A DNA stretch of 64,000 nt from UBA7803 sp041395905 (GTDB lineage Bacteria > Pseudomonadota > Gammaproteobacteria > Pseudomonadales > Azotimanducaceae). Below the pieces are notes generated by a model. That model was not told the origin of the DNA. It worked only from the letters and a program-made list of their open reading frames with translations, and searched no databases. This document shows positions 9,704 to 18,675 of this stretch, one piece after another (within the stretch, counting starts at the first letter, position 1; each line of letters opens with the position of its first letter). The stretch lies in NCBI GenBank assembly GCA_041395905.1, contig JAWKZP010000007.1:62001-126000 (forward strand). The letters run 5' to 3'. Position numbers and translations under genes: made by a program.

Positions 9704-10212
9704 GTGGCATCCCGCAGGTAGCGGAACAGCGCCCTGCCGGCGATGCGGCGCTCCTCATCAGTGCGCGACCGCTGCACTCGCTGCAGCAGGGTTCGCAGCT
9801 GCTGCCGATCGACGGTCGGATGCTCTGAGATGAATTCTGTGAGCGCCTCGGCCTCGTCGATCAGGCGCTCGCGCCAGCGCTCGAGCTGGTGCAGCTCGTG
9901 CAGCGCCTGGGCGCTGGTACCGCGCAGGGCGTCGAGCGCGGTGACGATGGGTTCCACGTCGATGTCGCGCATGAGCCGGCCGATGAACTGCAGCTGCCGG
10001 CGTCTGGCTTCGTGAGACGGAAATCGCTGGTAGTCGGCGATGGCGTTCGCGAGCCGCTCGGGCAGCTCGAGCCCTTGCAGGTCGGCGGCTTTCAGCCGGG
10101 TCAGCTCGCGCCCCAGGTCCTGCAGGCGCGTGGCCTGACGCTTGCGCTCGGATTTGCTGACCGGTTCGGTTTCCGGGGGCAGCCTGGAATCCGGCTCCTG
10201 GTTGCGGCTCAT
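9691..10212 (-). CDS. darP: Ribosome-associated protein DarP (YjgA)
   Basis: Member of the DUF615/YjgA family, which binds late 50S precursors and promotes peptidyl-transferase centre maturation. It has 173 residues from the ATG at 10212. The sequence is highly charged and helical with the family's SKSERKR start region and conserved blocks including FIGRLMRD. The frame extends upstream to 10281, but the added residues look unrelated, so the internal ATG is preferred. It is divergent from pmbA, the same neighbour as in E. coli. Confidence 0.93.
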   Translation of the reverse strand: MSRNQEPDSRLPPETEPVSKSERKRQATRLQDLGRELTRLKAADLQGLELPERLANAIADYQRFPSHEARRRQLQFIGRLMRDIDVEPIVTALDALRGTSAQALHELHQLERWRERLIDEAEALTEFISEHPTVDRQQLRTLLQRVQRSRTDEERRIAGRALFRYLRDATQAV

Positions 10213-10267
10213 GGGCAGATGCCTGCTCGGGGTTGGCGCGGATTGTACAACAGTGAACGGACGGGAC

Positions 10268-11632
10268 ATGGCTAACGACATCGCCGCAGCAGGTCATCAC
10301 GACGACGCGCGCCGGCAGGAAGACGCGTTGAAGAATCTGGTGGCCGACATCCTCGCGGAAGCGCGCCGGCAGGGTGCGAGCGCCGCGGAGGTCTCGGTGA
10401 GCGCCGACGCCGGTCTGGCGGTATCCGTACGCCGGGGCGAGCTCGAGAACGTCGAGTTCAACCAGGATCGGGGCTTCGGCATTACGCTCTATTTCGGCGC
10501 GCGCAAAGGCTCCGCCAGCACATCGGATTCCAGTCGCGGCGCCATCGAAGAGACGGTGCGGGCGGCAGCGAACATAGCCCGCTACACGCAGGAAGATCCC
10601 TGCAACGGGCTCGCGGATGCGGATCTCATGCCGACCCTGCTGCCGGATCTCGATCTGTACCACCCCTGGGACATGGACCCGGCGCGAGCCGAAGCGCTGG
10701 CGCGCGAATGTGAGGCCGTGGGTCTCGGCTACGACCTGCGGGTCGTCAACTCCGAAGGGGCGCAGGTGGCTACCCAGCGTTCCAGTCGTGTCTACGGCAA
10801 CAGTCACGGCTTCATCGGCAGCTTTTCCGCCACCCGGCACAGCCTGAGCTGCGTACTCATCGGCAAGGACGACCGCGGTATGCAGCGCGACTACTGGTAC
10901 ACGGTGGCACGTGATGCGGGGCGGCTGCTGTCCGCGCAGGCGGTGGGCGAGGAGGCTGCGCGCCGGACCGTGGCGCGCCTGTCGCCGCGCAAGGTGCGAA
11001 CCGGCGTGTTCCCGGTGCTGTTCGCACCCACCGCTTCGGCCGGCCTGGTGAGCCACCTGCTCGGCGCCATCAGCGGTGGCGCCCAGTATCGCAAAGCGAG
11101 CTTTCTGCTCGACTCGCTCGGGCGCAGCGTTGCCAGCGGGCACCTGAGCCTCGTCGAGAAGCCGCACCTGCGCGCCGGTCTCGGCAGCGCCGCGTTCGAT
11201 GGCGACGGCGTGGCGACGCGCGAGAAAGCCTTCATCGACCATGGCAGCGTGGCCAGCTACGTGCTCTCCGCCTATTCCGCGCGCCGACTCGGCATGACCA
11301 CCACCGGCAACGCCGGTGGGGTCTTCAATCTCTGCGTCACCGGCGAGGCCCGTCCGGTGCCCGAGCTGCTGCGCGCCATGGGCACCGGGTTGATGGTCAC
11401 CGAGCTCATGGGCCAGGGCGTCAACGGCGTGACCGGCGACTACTCGCGCGGTGCGTCCGGGTTCTGGATCGAGAACGGTGAGATCGCCTATCCAGTGGAC
11501 GAGATCACCATCGCCGGCCGTCTCCAGGACATGTATCGGGACATTCAGCTGATCGGTGACGACCCCGATGAGCGCGGCAATATCCGCGCGCCGAGCATTC
11601 TGGTCGGACACATGACCCTGGGCGGGGACTGA
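10268..11632 (+). CDS. pmbA: Metalloprotease subunit PmbA/TldE
   Basis: Non-catalytic partner of TldD that completes the protease cavity. It has 454 residues from ATG 10268, close to the 450 of E. coli, and lacks the HExxxH motif as expected. Conserved blocks include VSVRRGELENVEFNQD near the N-terminus and TGNAGG plus GASGFWIENGE near the C-terminus. The frame is open further upstream to 10142, but that part lies inside the divergent darP region and is not PmbA-like. Having both subunits within 4 kb suggests a working TldDE protease. Confidence 0.95.
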   Translation: MANDIAAAGHHDDARRQEDALKNLVADILAEARRQGASAAEVSVSADAGLAVSVRRGELENVEFNQDRGFGITLYFGARKGSASTSDSSRGAIEETVRAAANIARYTQEDPCNGLADADLMPTLLPDLDLYHPWDMDPARAEALARECEAVGLGYDLRVVNSEGAQVATQRSSRVYGNSHGFIGSFSATRHSLSCVLIGKDDRGMQRDYWYTVARDAGRLLSAQAVGEEAARRTVARLSPRKVRTGVFPVLFAPTASAGLVSHLLGAISGGAQYRKASFLLDSLGRSVASGHLSLVEKPHLRAGLGSAAFDGDGVATREKAFIDHGSVASYVLSAYSARRLGMTTTGNAGGVFNLCVTGEARPVPELLRAMGTGLMVTELMGQGVNGVTGDYSRGASGFWIENGEIAYPVDEITIAGRLQDMYRDIQLIGDDPDERGNIRAPSILVGHMTLGGD

Positions 11633-11656
11633 CCGGCTGCCGCTGCGGCGCCCTGC

Positions 11657-12994
11657 TCAGGCGTAGGCCCAGGCCGCCAGCCCGAGAAACACGAAGAATC
11701 CGGTGACGTCGGTGATGGTGGTGAGGACCACCCCGCCGGCGATGGCCGGGTCGATCTTCAACGCGCGCAGGAACGATGGCAGCAGGCTGCCGCTGATGCC
11801 CGCGACCACCAGATTCACCACCATCGCCGCGGCGATGATCGCGCCGAGGCGCAGATCGTCGAAGACCAGAGCCGCTGCCGCGGCGACCACGCCCGCCAGC
11901 AGCAGGCCGTTGAGCGCGGCGACCAGGAACTCGCGGTTGAGCAGGTAGAGCAGATTGGCGCGCCCGATCTGGCCGAGCGCAATGCCGCGGATCACCAGCG
12001 TCAGCGTCTGGGTTCCGGCAATACCACCCATGCTCGCGACGATCGGCATCAGCACCGCGAGGGCCACCACCTTGGCGATGGTTTCGTCGAACAGATTGAT
12101 GACCGCGGATGCCAGGAACGCCGTGAGCAGGTTGATGCCGAGCCACAAAGCGCGGCTGCGCACGGAACGCAGAATCGGCGCAAAGGTATCTTCCTCGAGA
12201 TCGAGGCCGGCAGGTGCCAGCACGGCTTCTTCGGCGTCGTAGCGGATCACGTCCACCACGTCGTCGATGGTGATCCGGCCGAGCAGGCGTCCGCTGCCGT
12301 CCACCACCGGTGCCGACACCAGGTCCTGCTCGGTGAATATGAACGCCACGTCGGTATCCGGCAGGTCTGCCGGGATCGGATCCACCGAGGTGTCCATGAT
12401 CTCCCGTACGGTGACCGAGGGGTCCGCCGTGAGCAGCCGGGCTATGGGCAGCATGCCCACGTACTCGTCCTGGTCGTTCACCACGATCAGCGCATCGGTG
12501 GTGTCCGGCAGGTCCTTGCGCAGACGCAGGTAGCGCATCACCAGCTCGACATCATGGCGCGGTCGCACCGTGATGGCGTCGGTGTTCATCAGACCACCGG
12601 CGGTATCCTCCGGCCACGACAGCATCGCCTCGACCCGGGCGCGGTCGCTGGCGTCCATGGCGGCGAGCACGCGGGCCGACAGGGTGTCCGGCAGCTGCTG
12701 CAGGATGTCGACGAAGTCGTCGGTATCCATGCCGCCGGCGACCGCAACGAGGCGCTCGGGGTCCATGGACTGCAGGAAGTCCGCGCGCACGTCGTCGGTG
12801 AGGTACTGCAGCGCCTGGGTGGTCTGCTCGTCGTCCAGCAGCTCCCACAGCACCCAGCGTACCTTGGGCGGCGTGGAGGTCAGCAGCGTGGCGACTTCCT
12901 GCGGGCGCAGTGATTCCAGCAGGTAGCGGGTTTCCTCGAGGGAACCCTCGTCGAAGGAGTCTATGACCTCGTTGAGCCGGTCCTGCAGCTGCAT
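11657..12994 (-). CDS. mgtE: MgtE-type magnesium transporter
   Basis: Mg2+ channel/transporter gated by cytosolic magnesium. The 445-residue protein shows the classic order: an N-terminal helical MgtE_N domain (about 1-130), a CBS pair (about 135-255, with GGLMNTDAITV and DDVVDVI) and a C-terminal membrane domain with five hydrophobic segments (about 280-445), including the PIVASMGGIAGTQ pore region and a terminal TTITDVTGFFVFLG block. It lies 22 bp downstream of ptsO on the same strand. Confidence 0.95.
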   Translation of the reverse strand: MQLQDRLNEVIDSFDEGSLEETRYLLESLRPQEVATLLTSTPPKVRWVLWELLDDEQTTQALQYLTDDVRADFLQSMDPERLVAVAGGMDTDDFVDILQQLPDTLSARVLAAMDASDRARVEAMLSWPEDTAGGLMNTDAITVRPRHDVELVMRYLRLRKDLPDTTDALIVVNDQDEYVGMLPIARLLTADPSVTVREIMDTSVDPIPADLPDTDVAFIFTEQDLVSAPVVDGSGRLLGRITIDDVVDVIRYDAEEAVLAPAGLDLEEDTFAPILRSVRSRALWLGINLLTAFLASAVINLFDETIAKVVALAVLMPIVASMGGIAGTQTLTLVIRGIALGQIGRANLLYLLNREFLVAALNGLLLAGVVAAAAALVFDDLRLGAIIAAAMVVNLVVAGISGSLLPSFLRALKIDPAIAGGVVLTTITDVTGFFVFLGLAAWAYA

Positions 12995-13016
12995 GGGGCG
13001 TCCGTGCGCGGCTGAA

Positions 13017-13286
13017 TCAGCCGAGCTCGCCGAAGCCGTCGTCGATCAGGGCCCGCACCGCGTCGAACGCGGCGTCCTCGTCGGTGCCCGCTACCTGCAG
13101 AGCCACCTCGCTGCCCACGGGAGCGGCCAGCAGCATGACCTTCATGATGCTCTTGCCGTCGGCACGCTGCCCGTCCTTCTCGAGCACGATCTCGGACTCG
13201 AAGGTCTTTGCCAGCGCCACGAGCTTGCTTGCCGCGCGGGCATGCAATCCCAGAGGATTGACGATGGTGAGGGTCGTCTGCTGCAA
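13017..13286 (-). CDS. ptsO: Phosphocarrier NPr of the nitrogen PTS
   Basis: HPr-like protein that passes phosphate from EI-Ntr to EIIA-Ntr (PtsN). The 89 residues contain the GLHARAA active-site motif with H15 and a GKSIMKV region around the HPr serine site. The start is a TTG at 13286, 25 bp after the rapZ stop. Upstream residues in the same frame belong to rapZ on another register. The order rpoN-ptsN-rapZ-ptsO is conserved in gammaproteobacteria. Confidence 0.93.
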   Translation of the reverse strand: MQQTTLTIVNPLGLHARAASKLVALAKTFESEIVLEKDGQRADGKSIMKVMLLAAPVGSEVALQVAGTDEDAAFDAVRALIDDGFGELG

Positions 13287-13311
13287 GTGAGCCGTCCCGC
13301 TGCGCCCAGGA

Positions 13312-14166
13312 TCAGGATTCGAGCTCCCGGTGGCGCACCAGCACGTCGGCGAACCTGCCGGCGAAGTGCGCACCCAGGCGCTCGACCATGTATACGCTGC
13401 GATGCTGCCCCCCCGTGCAGCCGATGGCAACCGTCATGTACGCGCGGTGGTTCTCCTCGAAGCGCGGCAGCCAGCGCTCGAGATAGCCGCTCAGGTCCTG
13501 GAACATGGCTTCGACCATGGGATCCGATTCCAGGTAGCGCTCCACCGGCGCATCGAGCCCCGACAGCGGCCGCAGGTCGGGTACCCAGTAGGGGTTGGGC
13601 AGGCAGCGGATGTCGAAGACCAGGTCGGCGTCCACGGGCACGCCGAACTTGAACCCGAAGGAACGGAACATCAGCGACAATCCGTGCTGAGTGGCACCGC
13701 CCACCCTGGCCTTGATCAGCTCCGAGAGCTGGTGGCCGCGCATCTGCGTGGTATCGATGGTCAGGTCGGCCAGATCCGAAATGCCTTCGAGCACCTCCCG
13801 TTCCGCTTCGATGGCCTGCAGCAGATCGGTTTCGGCATTGCTCAGGGGATGACGGCGGCGGGTCTCGCTGAATCGCTTCACCAGGGTGGCGGACAGCGCG
13901 TCGAGATAGATCACCTGGCAGTCCACGTCCATGCGGTCGAGCGCCAGCAGGATCTCGGGGAACTTGTCCAGGTCGCGGCTGCGTGCATCGATACACACGG
14001 CGATCCGCGCGTCGCTGCGACGCGTGTCCCTCAGGGCGTTGTGTATCAGCGACTGCAGCAGGTTGACCGGGAAGTTGTCGATGCAGTCGTAGCCTGCGTC
14101 CTCGAGCGCCCGCAGCGCGGTGGTCTTGCCGGACCCGGAGCGACCGCTGATGACGGTCAGCTTCAT
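13312..14166 (-). CDS. rapZ: RNase adapter protein RapZ
   Basis: RNA-binding adapter that, in enterics, delivers the GlmZ small RNA to RNase E and so tunes amino-sugar synthesis for the envelope. The 284 residues match the E. coli length. Seen: Walker A GRSGSGKT (8-15), DNFPVNLL and the C-terminal GCTGGQHRSVY motif. The ATG at 14166 overlaps the ptsN stop by 4 bp. Whether GlmY/GlmZ exist here cannot be seen. Confidence 0.96.
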   Translation of the reverse strand: MKLTVISGRSGSGKTTALRALEDAGYDCIDNFPVNLLQSLIHNALRDTRRSDARIAVCIDARSRDLDKFPEILLALDRMDVDCQVIYLDALSATLVKRFSETRRRHPLSNAETDLLQAIEAEREVLEGISDLADLTIDTTQMRGHQLSELIKARVGGATQHGLSLMFRSFGFKFGVPVDADLVFDIRCLPNPYWVPDLRPLSGLDAPVERYLESDPMVEAMFQDLSGYLERWLPRFEENHRAYMTVAIGCTGGQHRSVYMVERLGAHFAGRFADVLVRHRELES

Positions 14167-14630
14167 GCTGCCTGGGCGCGGATCAGGCCCGTGAGGGTGT
14201 CGTAGAGGGCGCCGTCCGTGGGCTGTGACCGCAGCGCGCGCCGGTTGTCGGAATCGTCGAACAGCCGCGCCAGCATCGCCAGCACCTCCAGGTGCGCGCT
14301 GGTCTCCTCCGGAGGCACCACCAGCACGAACAGCAGGTCCACCGGCTCGCCGTCGATGGCGTCGTAGTCGACCGGCGCATCCAGCTTCAGAAATGCCGCC
14401 ATGATTGTGGTGCAGGGCATGCGGCAATGCGGTATGGCGACGCCGCCGCCGAGGCCCGTGCTGCCCAGGCGCTCACGGTTCATCAGCTCGTCGAACAGCG
14501 AGCGGGCCGACAGCGACGGGTGCTGTGCGGCCAGCACCTCGCTGGCGGCTTCGAGGGCGCGCTTGCGGGACTGGGCGTCCACGTTGGTGCGCGTGCATTG
14601 GCGGTCCAGGATGGTCGTGATGTCGAGCAT
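14163..14630 (-). CDS. ptsN: EIIA-Ntr regulatory protein PtsN
   Basis: Terminal phosphoacceptor of the nitrogen PTS, a regulator of potassium transport and other functions rather than a sugar transporter. The 155-residue PTS_EIIA type 2 domain carries the phosphorylated histidine H68 in GGVAIPHCR and the FVLVVP strand. It is 56 bp downstream of rpoN. The hibernation factor gene hpf that usually lies between them is absent. Confidence 0.95.
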   Translation of the reverse strand: MLDITTILDRQCTRTNVDAQSRKRALEAASEVLAAQHPSLSARSLFDELMNRERLGSTGLGGGVAIPHCRMPCTTIMAAFLKLDAPVDYDAIDGEPVDLLFVLVVPPEETSAHLEVLAMLARLFDDSDNRRALRSQPTDGALYDTLTGLIRAQAA

Positions 14631-14686
14631 GGTCAGTTCAGGCGGGGCTCGGGTTGATGGGTTGCCGGGGTCCGATCGGCATCGGG

Positions 14687-16192
14687 CTACACCAGGCGTT
14701 TGCGTTCGTTTGATGGCGGAATCGACATGGACTCACGGTACTTGGCGACCGTGCGCCTGGCGACGTTGATGTTCTGCTTGGCAAGTATTGCTGCGATCTT
14801 GTTGTCGCTCAATGGTTTTCTCGGATTCTCCTCGACCGTCAGCTTCTTTATGAGGGCCCGGATCGCGGTACTCGATACCTCGCCGCCGGTATGCGTGGAA
14901 ACATGGCTCGAGAAAAAGTACTTGAGCTCGAAGATGCCCCTCGGCGTGTGCATGTACTTGCGGTTGGTCACACGCGAGATCGTGGACTCGTGCATTCCGA
15001 CCGCTTCCGCGATGTCGTGCAGCACCAGCGGCTTCATCGCCTCCTCGCCGTACTCGAGAAACCCGCGCTGGTGCTCGACGATTTTGGTGGCGACTTTGAG
15101 CAGGGTTTCGTTGCGGCTCTGCAGGCTCTTCAGAAACCAGCGCGCCTCCTGCAGATTGTCTTTGAGGTAGGTGTTGTCGGCGCTGTTGTCCGCGCGCTTG
15201 ACCATGCCCGCATAGAGGGGATTGATGCGCAGCCGCGGGAGCGCTTCCTCGTTGAGCTCGACGACCCAGCGGCCCTTGCTCTTGCTGACCAGCACGTCGG
15301 GTACGACGTACTCCGAGGCTTCCTCGGCGACGCTCGTTCCGGGCCTCGGGTTCAGCGTCTGAATCAGGCCGATCACCTCGGCGAGGTCCTCTTCGGAGAG
15401 TCGCGTCCGGCGTTTCAGCGTCGCGAAGTCGCGGGCGCCGAGCAGTTCCAGGTGTTCGCTGACCACCGCAAGGGCCTCGCTGCGCCAGGGGGTGGCGGCG
15501 GGCAGCTGACGCAGCTGCAGCGCCAGGCATTCGCCCAGGTCCCGCGCGCCGACGCCCACCGGGTCGAACTGCTGGATCAGCTTCAGCACCGCCAGCACCT
15601 CGTCCGCCTCGATCGGGGTCTCGTCGGCCTCGTACGGTCCGAGGCTCTCGACGATCTCGTCGATGCTGACGCACAGCATGCCGTTGGCGTCGATGGCATC
15701 GATGAGGGTTGCGCCGATGGTCCGATCGATGTCGCTCAGCGGCACCAGATTGAGCTGCCAGAGCAGATGGTCCTGCAGCGACTCCGGCGTTTCGTTGCGC
15801 GCGTCCGGGTCCCAGTCGTCATCCGGGGCAGGGCCGCTGGTGGCGGCTGCGCCCTGGTAGATGTCATCCCACTGAGTGTCCACCGGCAGATCTTCCGGGA
15901 TGGGCTCGTCCCATGACTGATCGACGCTGCTGTCGTCGTCGGGATCGTCGAAACCGCTCTGGGTCGTTGCGCCGGTATCCGTGCCCGCGAGGCCCGGGTC
16001 GGTATTGTCCGGCTCGAACAGGTCTTCCTCCTGCTCGCCATCCTCCATCTCGAGCATGGGGTTACTCTCGAGCGCGGTCTGAATCTCCTGCTGCAGATCC
16101 AGGCTCGACAGCTGCAGCAGGCGGATGGCCTGCTGCAGTTGCGGCGTCATGGTCAGCTGCTGACCAAGCCTGAGCGAGAGGGTCTGCTTCAT
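14687..16192 (-). CDS. rpoN: RNA polymerase sigma-54 factor RpoN
   Basis: Alternative sigma factor that recognises -24/-12 promoters and needs an AAA+ activator. The 501-residue protein has the Gln-rich region I (LRLGQQLTMTPQLQQAIRLL), an acidic region II (about 48-130), the core-binding and HTH domains and the RpoN box ARRTVAKYRE (about 478-487). A perfect match to its promoter consensus precedes pilA at 63375 in this same window, a likely target. No clear ribosome binding site precedes the ATG at 16192. Confidence 0.97.
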   Translation of the reverse strand: MKQTLSLRLGQQLTMTPQLQQAIRLLQLSSLDLQQEIQTALESNPMLEMEDGEQEEDLFEPDNTDPGLAGTDTGATTQSGFDDPDDDSSVDQSWDEPIPEDLPVDTQWDDIYQGAAATSGPAPDDDWDPDARNETPESLQDHLLWQLNLVPLSDIDRTIGATLIDAIDANGMLCVSIDEIVESLGPYEADETPIEADEVLAVLKLIQQFDPVGVGARDLGECLALQLRQLPAATPWRSEALAVVSEHLELLGARDFATLKRRTRLSEEDLAEVIGLIQTLNPRPGTSVAEEASEYVVPDVLVSKSKGRWVVELNEEALPRLRINPLYAGMVKRADNSADNTYLKDNLQEARWFLKSLQSRNETLLKVATKIVEHQRGFLEYGEEAMKPLVLHDIAEAVGMHESTISRVTNRKYMHTPRGIFELKYFFSSHVSTHTGGEVSSTAIRALIKKLTVEENPRKPLSDNKIAAILAKQNINVARRTVAKYRESMSIPPSNERKRLV

Positions 16193-16230
16193 ATCAGATG
16201 ACGATTGCCGCCCGCCGACGGGCAGCTAAA

Positions 16231-16315
16231 GGGTGAATCCTTCTCCCGGATGGACATTCCGCGCGGTCGCTTTCACAGGGTGAATCCTTCTCCCAGATAG
16301 ACGCTCCGTACCGTC
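16231..16315. repeat. Duplicated, diverged 3' end of lptB
   Basis: Two direct copies of about 38 bp, 16231-16268 and 16278-16315. The first 17 bp (gggtgaatccttctccc) are identical and the rest about two thirds identical. Copy 2 is the real lptB end, translated VYLGEGFTL-stop. Copy 1, read in the same sense, gives VHPGEGFTL followed by a TAG stop, so coding sense and stop are kept. It lies between lptB and rpoN and looks like an old tail duplication. Confidence 0.85.
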
Positions 16316-16998
16316 TCGTTAGCAAGTATGGCGCCAGGATGGCCTTCTGCAATGATGTGGCCTTCGTTCACGATGTAGGCCCGGTCACAAATGTCGAGCG
16401 TGTCACGAACGTTGTGGTCGGTGATCAGCACACCGATGCCGCGGCCGGCCAGGGCGCGGATTTCGCGTTTGATGTCGCTCACCGAGATGGGGTCCACGCC
16501 GGCGAACGGCTCGTCGAGCAGCATGAACGACGGCTCGCTGGCCAGGGCGCGGGCGATCTCCAGGCGTCTCCGCTCGCCGCCGGACAACCGTTCGCCCATG
16601 GTGTTGCGCACGCCCTGGAGGTGGAACTCATCGAGCAGCTGCTCGAGCAGGCCGTCCCTGCCGTCGCGGTCGAGGTCGTCGCGCAACTCGAGCACCGCGC
16701 GCAGGTTGTTCTCGGTGCTGAGCTTGCGGAACACGCTGGCTTCCTGGGGCAGATAGCCGATGCCCGCCCGGGCCCGCACGTGCATGGGGCTCCTGGTGAG
16801 TTTGGTCTGATCCAGCAGGATCTCGCCGGCGTCGGCCTTGAGCAGCCCGACGATCATGTAGAAGGTGGTGGTTTTGCCGGCGCCGTTCGGTCCCAGCAGG
16901 CCCACGATCTCGCCGCTGTGCACTGCCAGGCTCACGTCCCGCACGGCCAGCTTGGTGCCGTACTCCTTGCGCAGTGACTGAGCGGAAAGGGCCGACAC
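16273..16998 (-). CDS. lptB: LPS export ABC ATPase LptB
   Basis: Cytoplasmic ATPase that powers LptFG extraction of LPS from the inner membrane. The 241 residues show Walker A GPNGAGKTT (36-44), Q-loop YLPQEAS, signature LSGGERRR, Walker B MLLDEPFAGVDP and switch histidine ITDHNVRDT, with the LptB-type C-terminus YLGEGF. It is 3 bp from lptA. A second, degenerate copy of its last codons lies just beyond the stop. Confidence 0.97.
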   Translation of the reverse strand: MSALSAQSLRKEYGTKLAVRDVSLAVHSGEIVGLLGPNGAGKTTTFYMIVGLLKADAGEILLDQTKLTRSPMHVRARAGIGYLPQEASVFRKLSTENNLRAVLELRDDLDRDGRDGLLEQLLDEFHLQGVRNTMGERLSGGERRRLEIARALASEPSFMLLDEPFAGVDPISVSDIKREIRALAGRGIGVLITDHNVRDTLDICDRAYIVNEGHIIAEGHPGAILANETVRSVYLGEGFTL

Positions 16999-17001
16999 TG
17001 A

Positions 17002-17529
17002 TTACTTCGGCCGGCTGGCCGGCTGCAGGACCATCTCCACCTGACTGGCGGCACCCCCCTCGGCGTCGACCTTGCCGGCGACGATATCGTACTTGATCAG
17101 CTCGCCGCTGATCTCATTGCCTTCCTGGACCAGCACGGCGTCGCCCTGCAGGTCGAGGCGCTCGTCGCGGGTGTGATAGATGATCGTGCTGGCATCGGCG
17201 CGCACCTCGCCCTGGTCAGCCTCGAGCTGCTGCTGATACTTTGCCGGCGCGCCTTCCGCGGTGATGCGAACCACCTGCTGATCCTGGTAATCGACGGTCA
17301 TGACGTCAGCGGTGACGCGCAGGGTGCCCTGATCGACCTGCACCGAGCCGGAGTAGATGATGCGGGCGGCGTTCTGATCTATCTCGGCCTTCTCGGCGCG
17401 GATATGAATCGGTTGATCCGCGTCTTCGGGCAGCGCCATCGCCACACCCGGCGCCGTGGCGCACAAACCCGCGAGTGCTGCGCGCGCGGTCAGACGGGCC
17501 CATCGGGGACGCATTGCGGATGGCATCAT
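17002..17529 (-). CDS. lptA: LPS periplasmic bridge protein LptA
   Basis: Periplasmic OstA-fold protein that stacks into the bridge carrying LPS from LptC to LptD. It has 175 residues from ATG 17529, one base after the lptC stop; a second ATG follows at once. An N-terminal signal peptide (about 1-33, ending GVAMA) precedes the beta-jellyroll with the conserved RITAEGAPAKY strand. It is part of yrbG-kdsC-lptC-lptA-lptB. Confidence 0.93.
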   Translation of the reverse strand: MMPSAMRPRWARLTARAALAGLCATAPGVAMALPEDADQPIHIRAEKAEIDQNAARIIYSGSVQVDQGTLRVTADVMTVDYQDQQVVRITAEGAPAKYQQQLEADQGEVRADASTIIYHTRDERLDLQGDAVLVQEGNEISGELIKYDIVAGKVDAEGGAASQVEMVLQPASRPK

Positions 17530-17530
17530 G

Positions 17531-18160
17531 TCAGTCGTCCAGGCCACCCGATTTGAACTGATCGGGCAGCAGAATCGTGTGAACGGGGCGGTCGGGCACG
17601 GACAACAGCTTCAGCAGGCCGCGCTGCAGGTCACCCTCCAGGCCGACCGCGAGCGTGCGGCCGACGTCGGCGTCGATGATAACATCATGCTCGGTTTCGG
17701 CGTATTCACGGTCCGGGTACAGGTACAGCGACGCGGTGGTCAGGCGGACCAGCTCGCCGCCGACCGTGCGCTGCTCGAGGACCACGTTTTCGCGCAGGAA
17801 CACCACTTCCTGCTCCGCACCCTCGATGGTCTGGCGGCGCAGGTAGCCGCTGCTTGCCTGGACCTCCCAGGGCGGCCGGTCCGGGCTCAGCAGGGTCAAG
17901 CGCGGCTCTGTCAGCCGTGTCAGCTGGTCGCGTTCGTAGTGGCGGATCTCCGCGGCCGACAGCCGATAGGTCAGCGATCCGTCGTCGCGGAACTGGCGGA
18001 TGACGGCGTTTTCCATGTAGAGATCCGGCTGGTCATCCGGCTCAGGGGCTGTTTCGATGTCGTCCCGGGGCGCCTCGCCCGGTGCCAGCAGCAGCGCCGC
18101 CGCAGTGATGCAGACGACCAGACAGGCGAGCAGCCACCAGCGGCCGGCGCTGGCGCGCAT
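17531..18160 (-). CDS. lptC: LPS export protein LptC
   Basis: Bitopic inner-membrane protein of the LptBFGC extractor. The 209 residues have a single N-terminal membrane helix (about 7-26) and a periplasmic OstA-like jellyroll with the typical YLYPDREYAET block. The start codon overlaps the kdsC stop by one base (ATGA). It is assigned from hydropathy, motif and cluster position. Confidence 0.93.
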   Translation of the reverse strand: MRASAGRWWLLACLVVCITAAALLLAPGEAPRDDIETAPEPDDQPDLYMENAVIRQFRDDGSLTYRLSAAEIRHYERDQLTRLTEPRLTLLSPDRPPWEVQASSGYLRRQTIEGAEQEVVFLRENVVLEQRTVGGELVRLTTASLYLYPDREYAETEHDVIIDADVGRTLAVGLEGDLQRGLLKLLSVPDRPVHTILLPDQFKSGGLDD

Positions 18161-18675
18161 CAGTCCAGAGCCCAGGCCCCGCGCGCGCGCAGGATCAGCT
18201 CACAGACCTCCCGGGCAACACCGGTGCCTCCCGCCAGCTGGGTGACGTAGTGGGCTCGCGCGAGTGCAGCGGGGTGGCCGCTGGGCACGGCGATGGCCAG
18301 TCCGACGTGGGCGAACAGGGCCAGATCGGGCAGGTCGTCGCCGACGTGGGCCACCTCGGACGGGCGCAACGCCAGCCGCTCGCATAGGGTATCCAGCGCC
18401 TGTGCCTTGTCGTCGACATTCTGGAACAGATGCGGGATGCCGAGCTCAGCGGCGCGGCGGCTGACCATGGGGGAGTCGCGCCCGGTGATGATGGCGACCT
18501 CGACCCCGTGCCCCAGCAACAGCTTGATGGCGCTGCCGTCCTGGACGTTGAACGCCTTGATCTCCTCGCCAGCGCTGGTGTAGTAGAGCTTGCCGTCGGT
18601 CAGCACACCGTCGACGTCAAAGCTGACCAGACGGACGCCTGCGGCGCGACGCAGGATCGGTTCGGGAAAAGTCAT
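18160..18675 (-). CDS. kdsC: KDO-8-phosphate phosphatase KdsC
   Basis: HAD phosphatase that releases KDO for LPS inner core synthesis. The 171 residues contain the catalytic FDVDGVLTDG with its two aspartates, IITGRDS and VGDDLPDL. It starts at ATG 18675, overlapping yrbG by 4 bp. The isomerase gene kdsD, which usually separates yrbG and kdsC, is not present here. Confidence 0.95.
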   Translation of the reverse strand: MTFPEPILRRAAGVRLVSFDVDGVLTDGKLYYTSAGEEIKAFNVQDGSAIKLLLGHGVEVAIITGRDSPMVSRRAAELGIPHLFQNVDDKAQALDTLCERLALRPSEVAHVGDDLPDLALFAHVGLAIAVPSGHPAALARAHYVTQLAGGTGVAREVCELILRARGAWALD

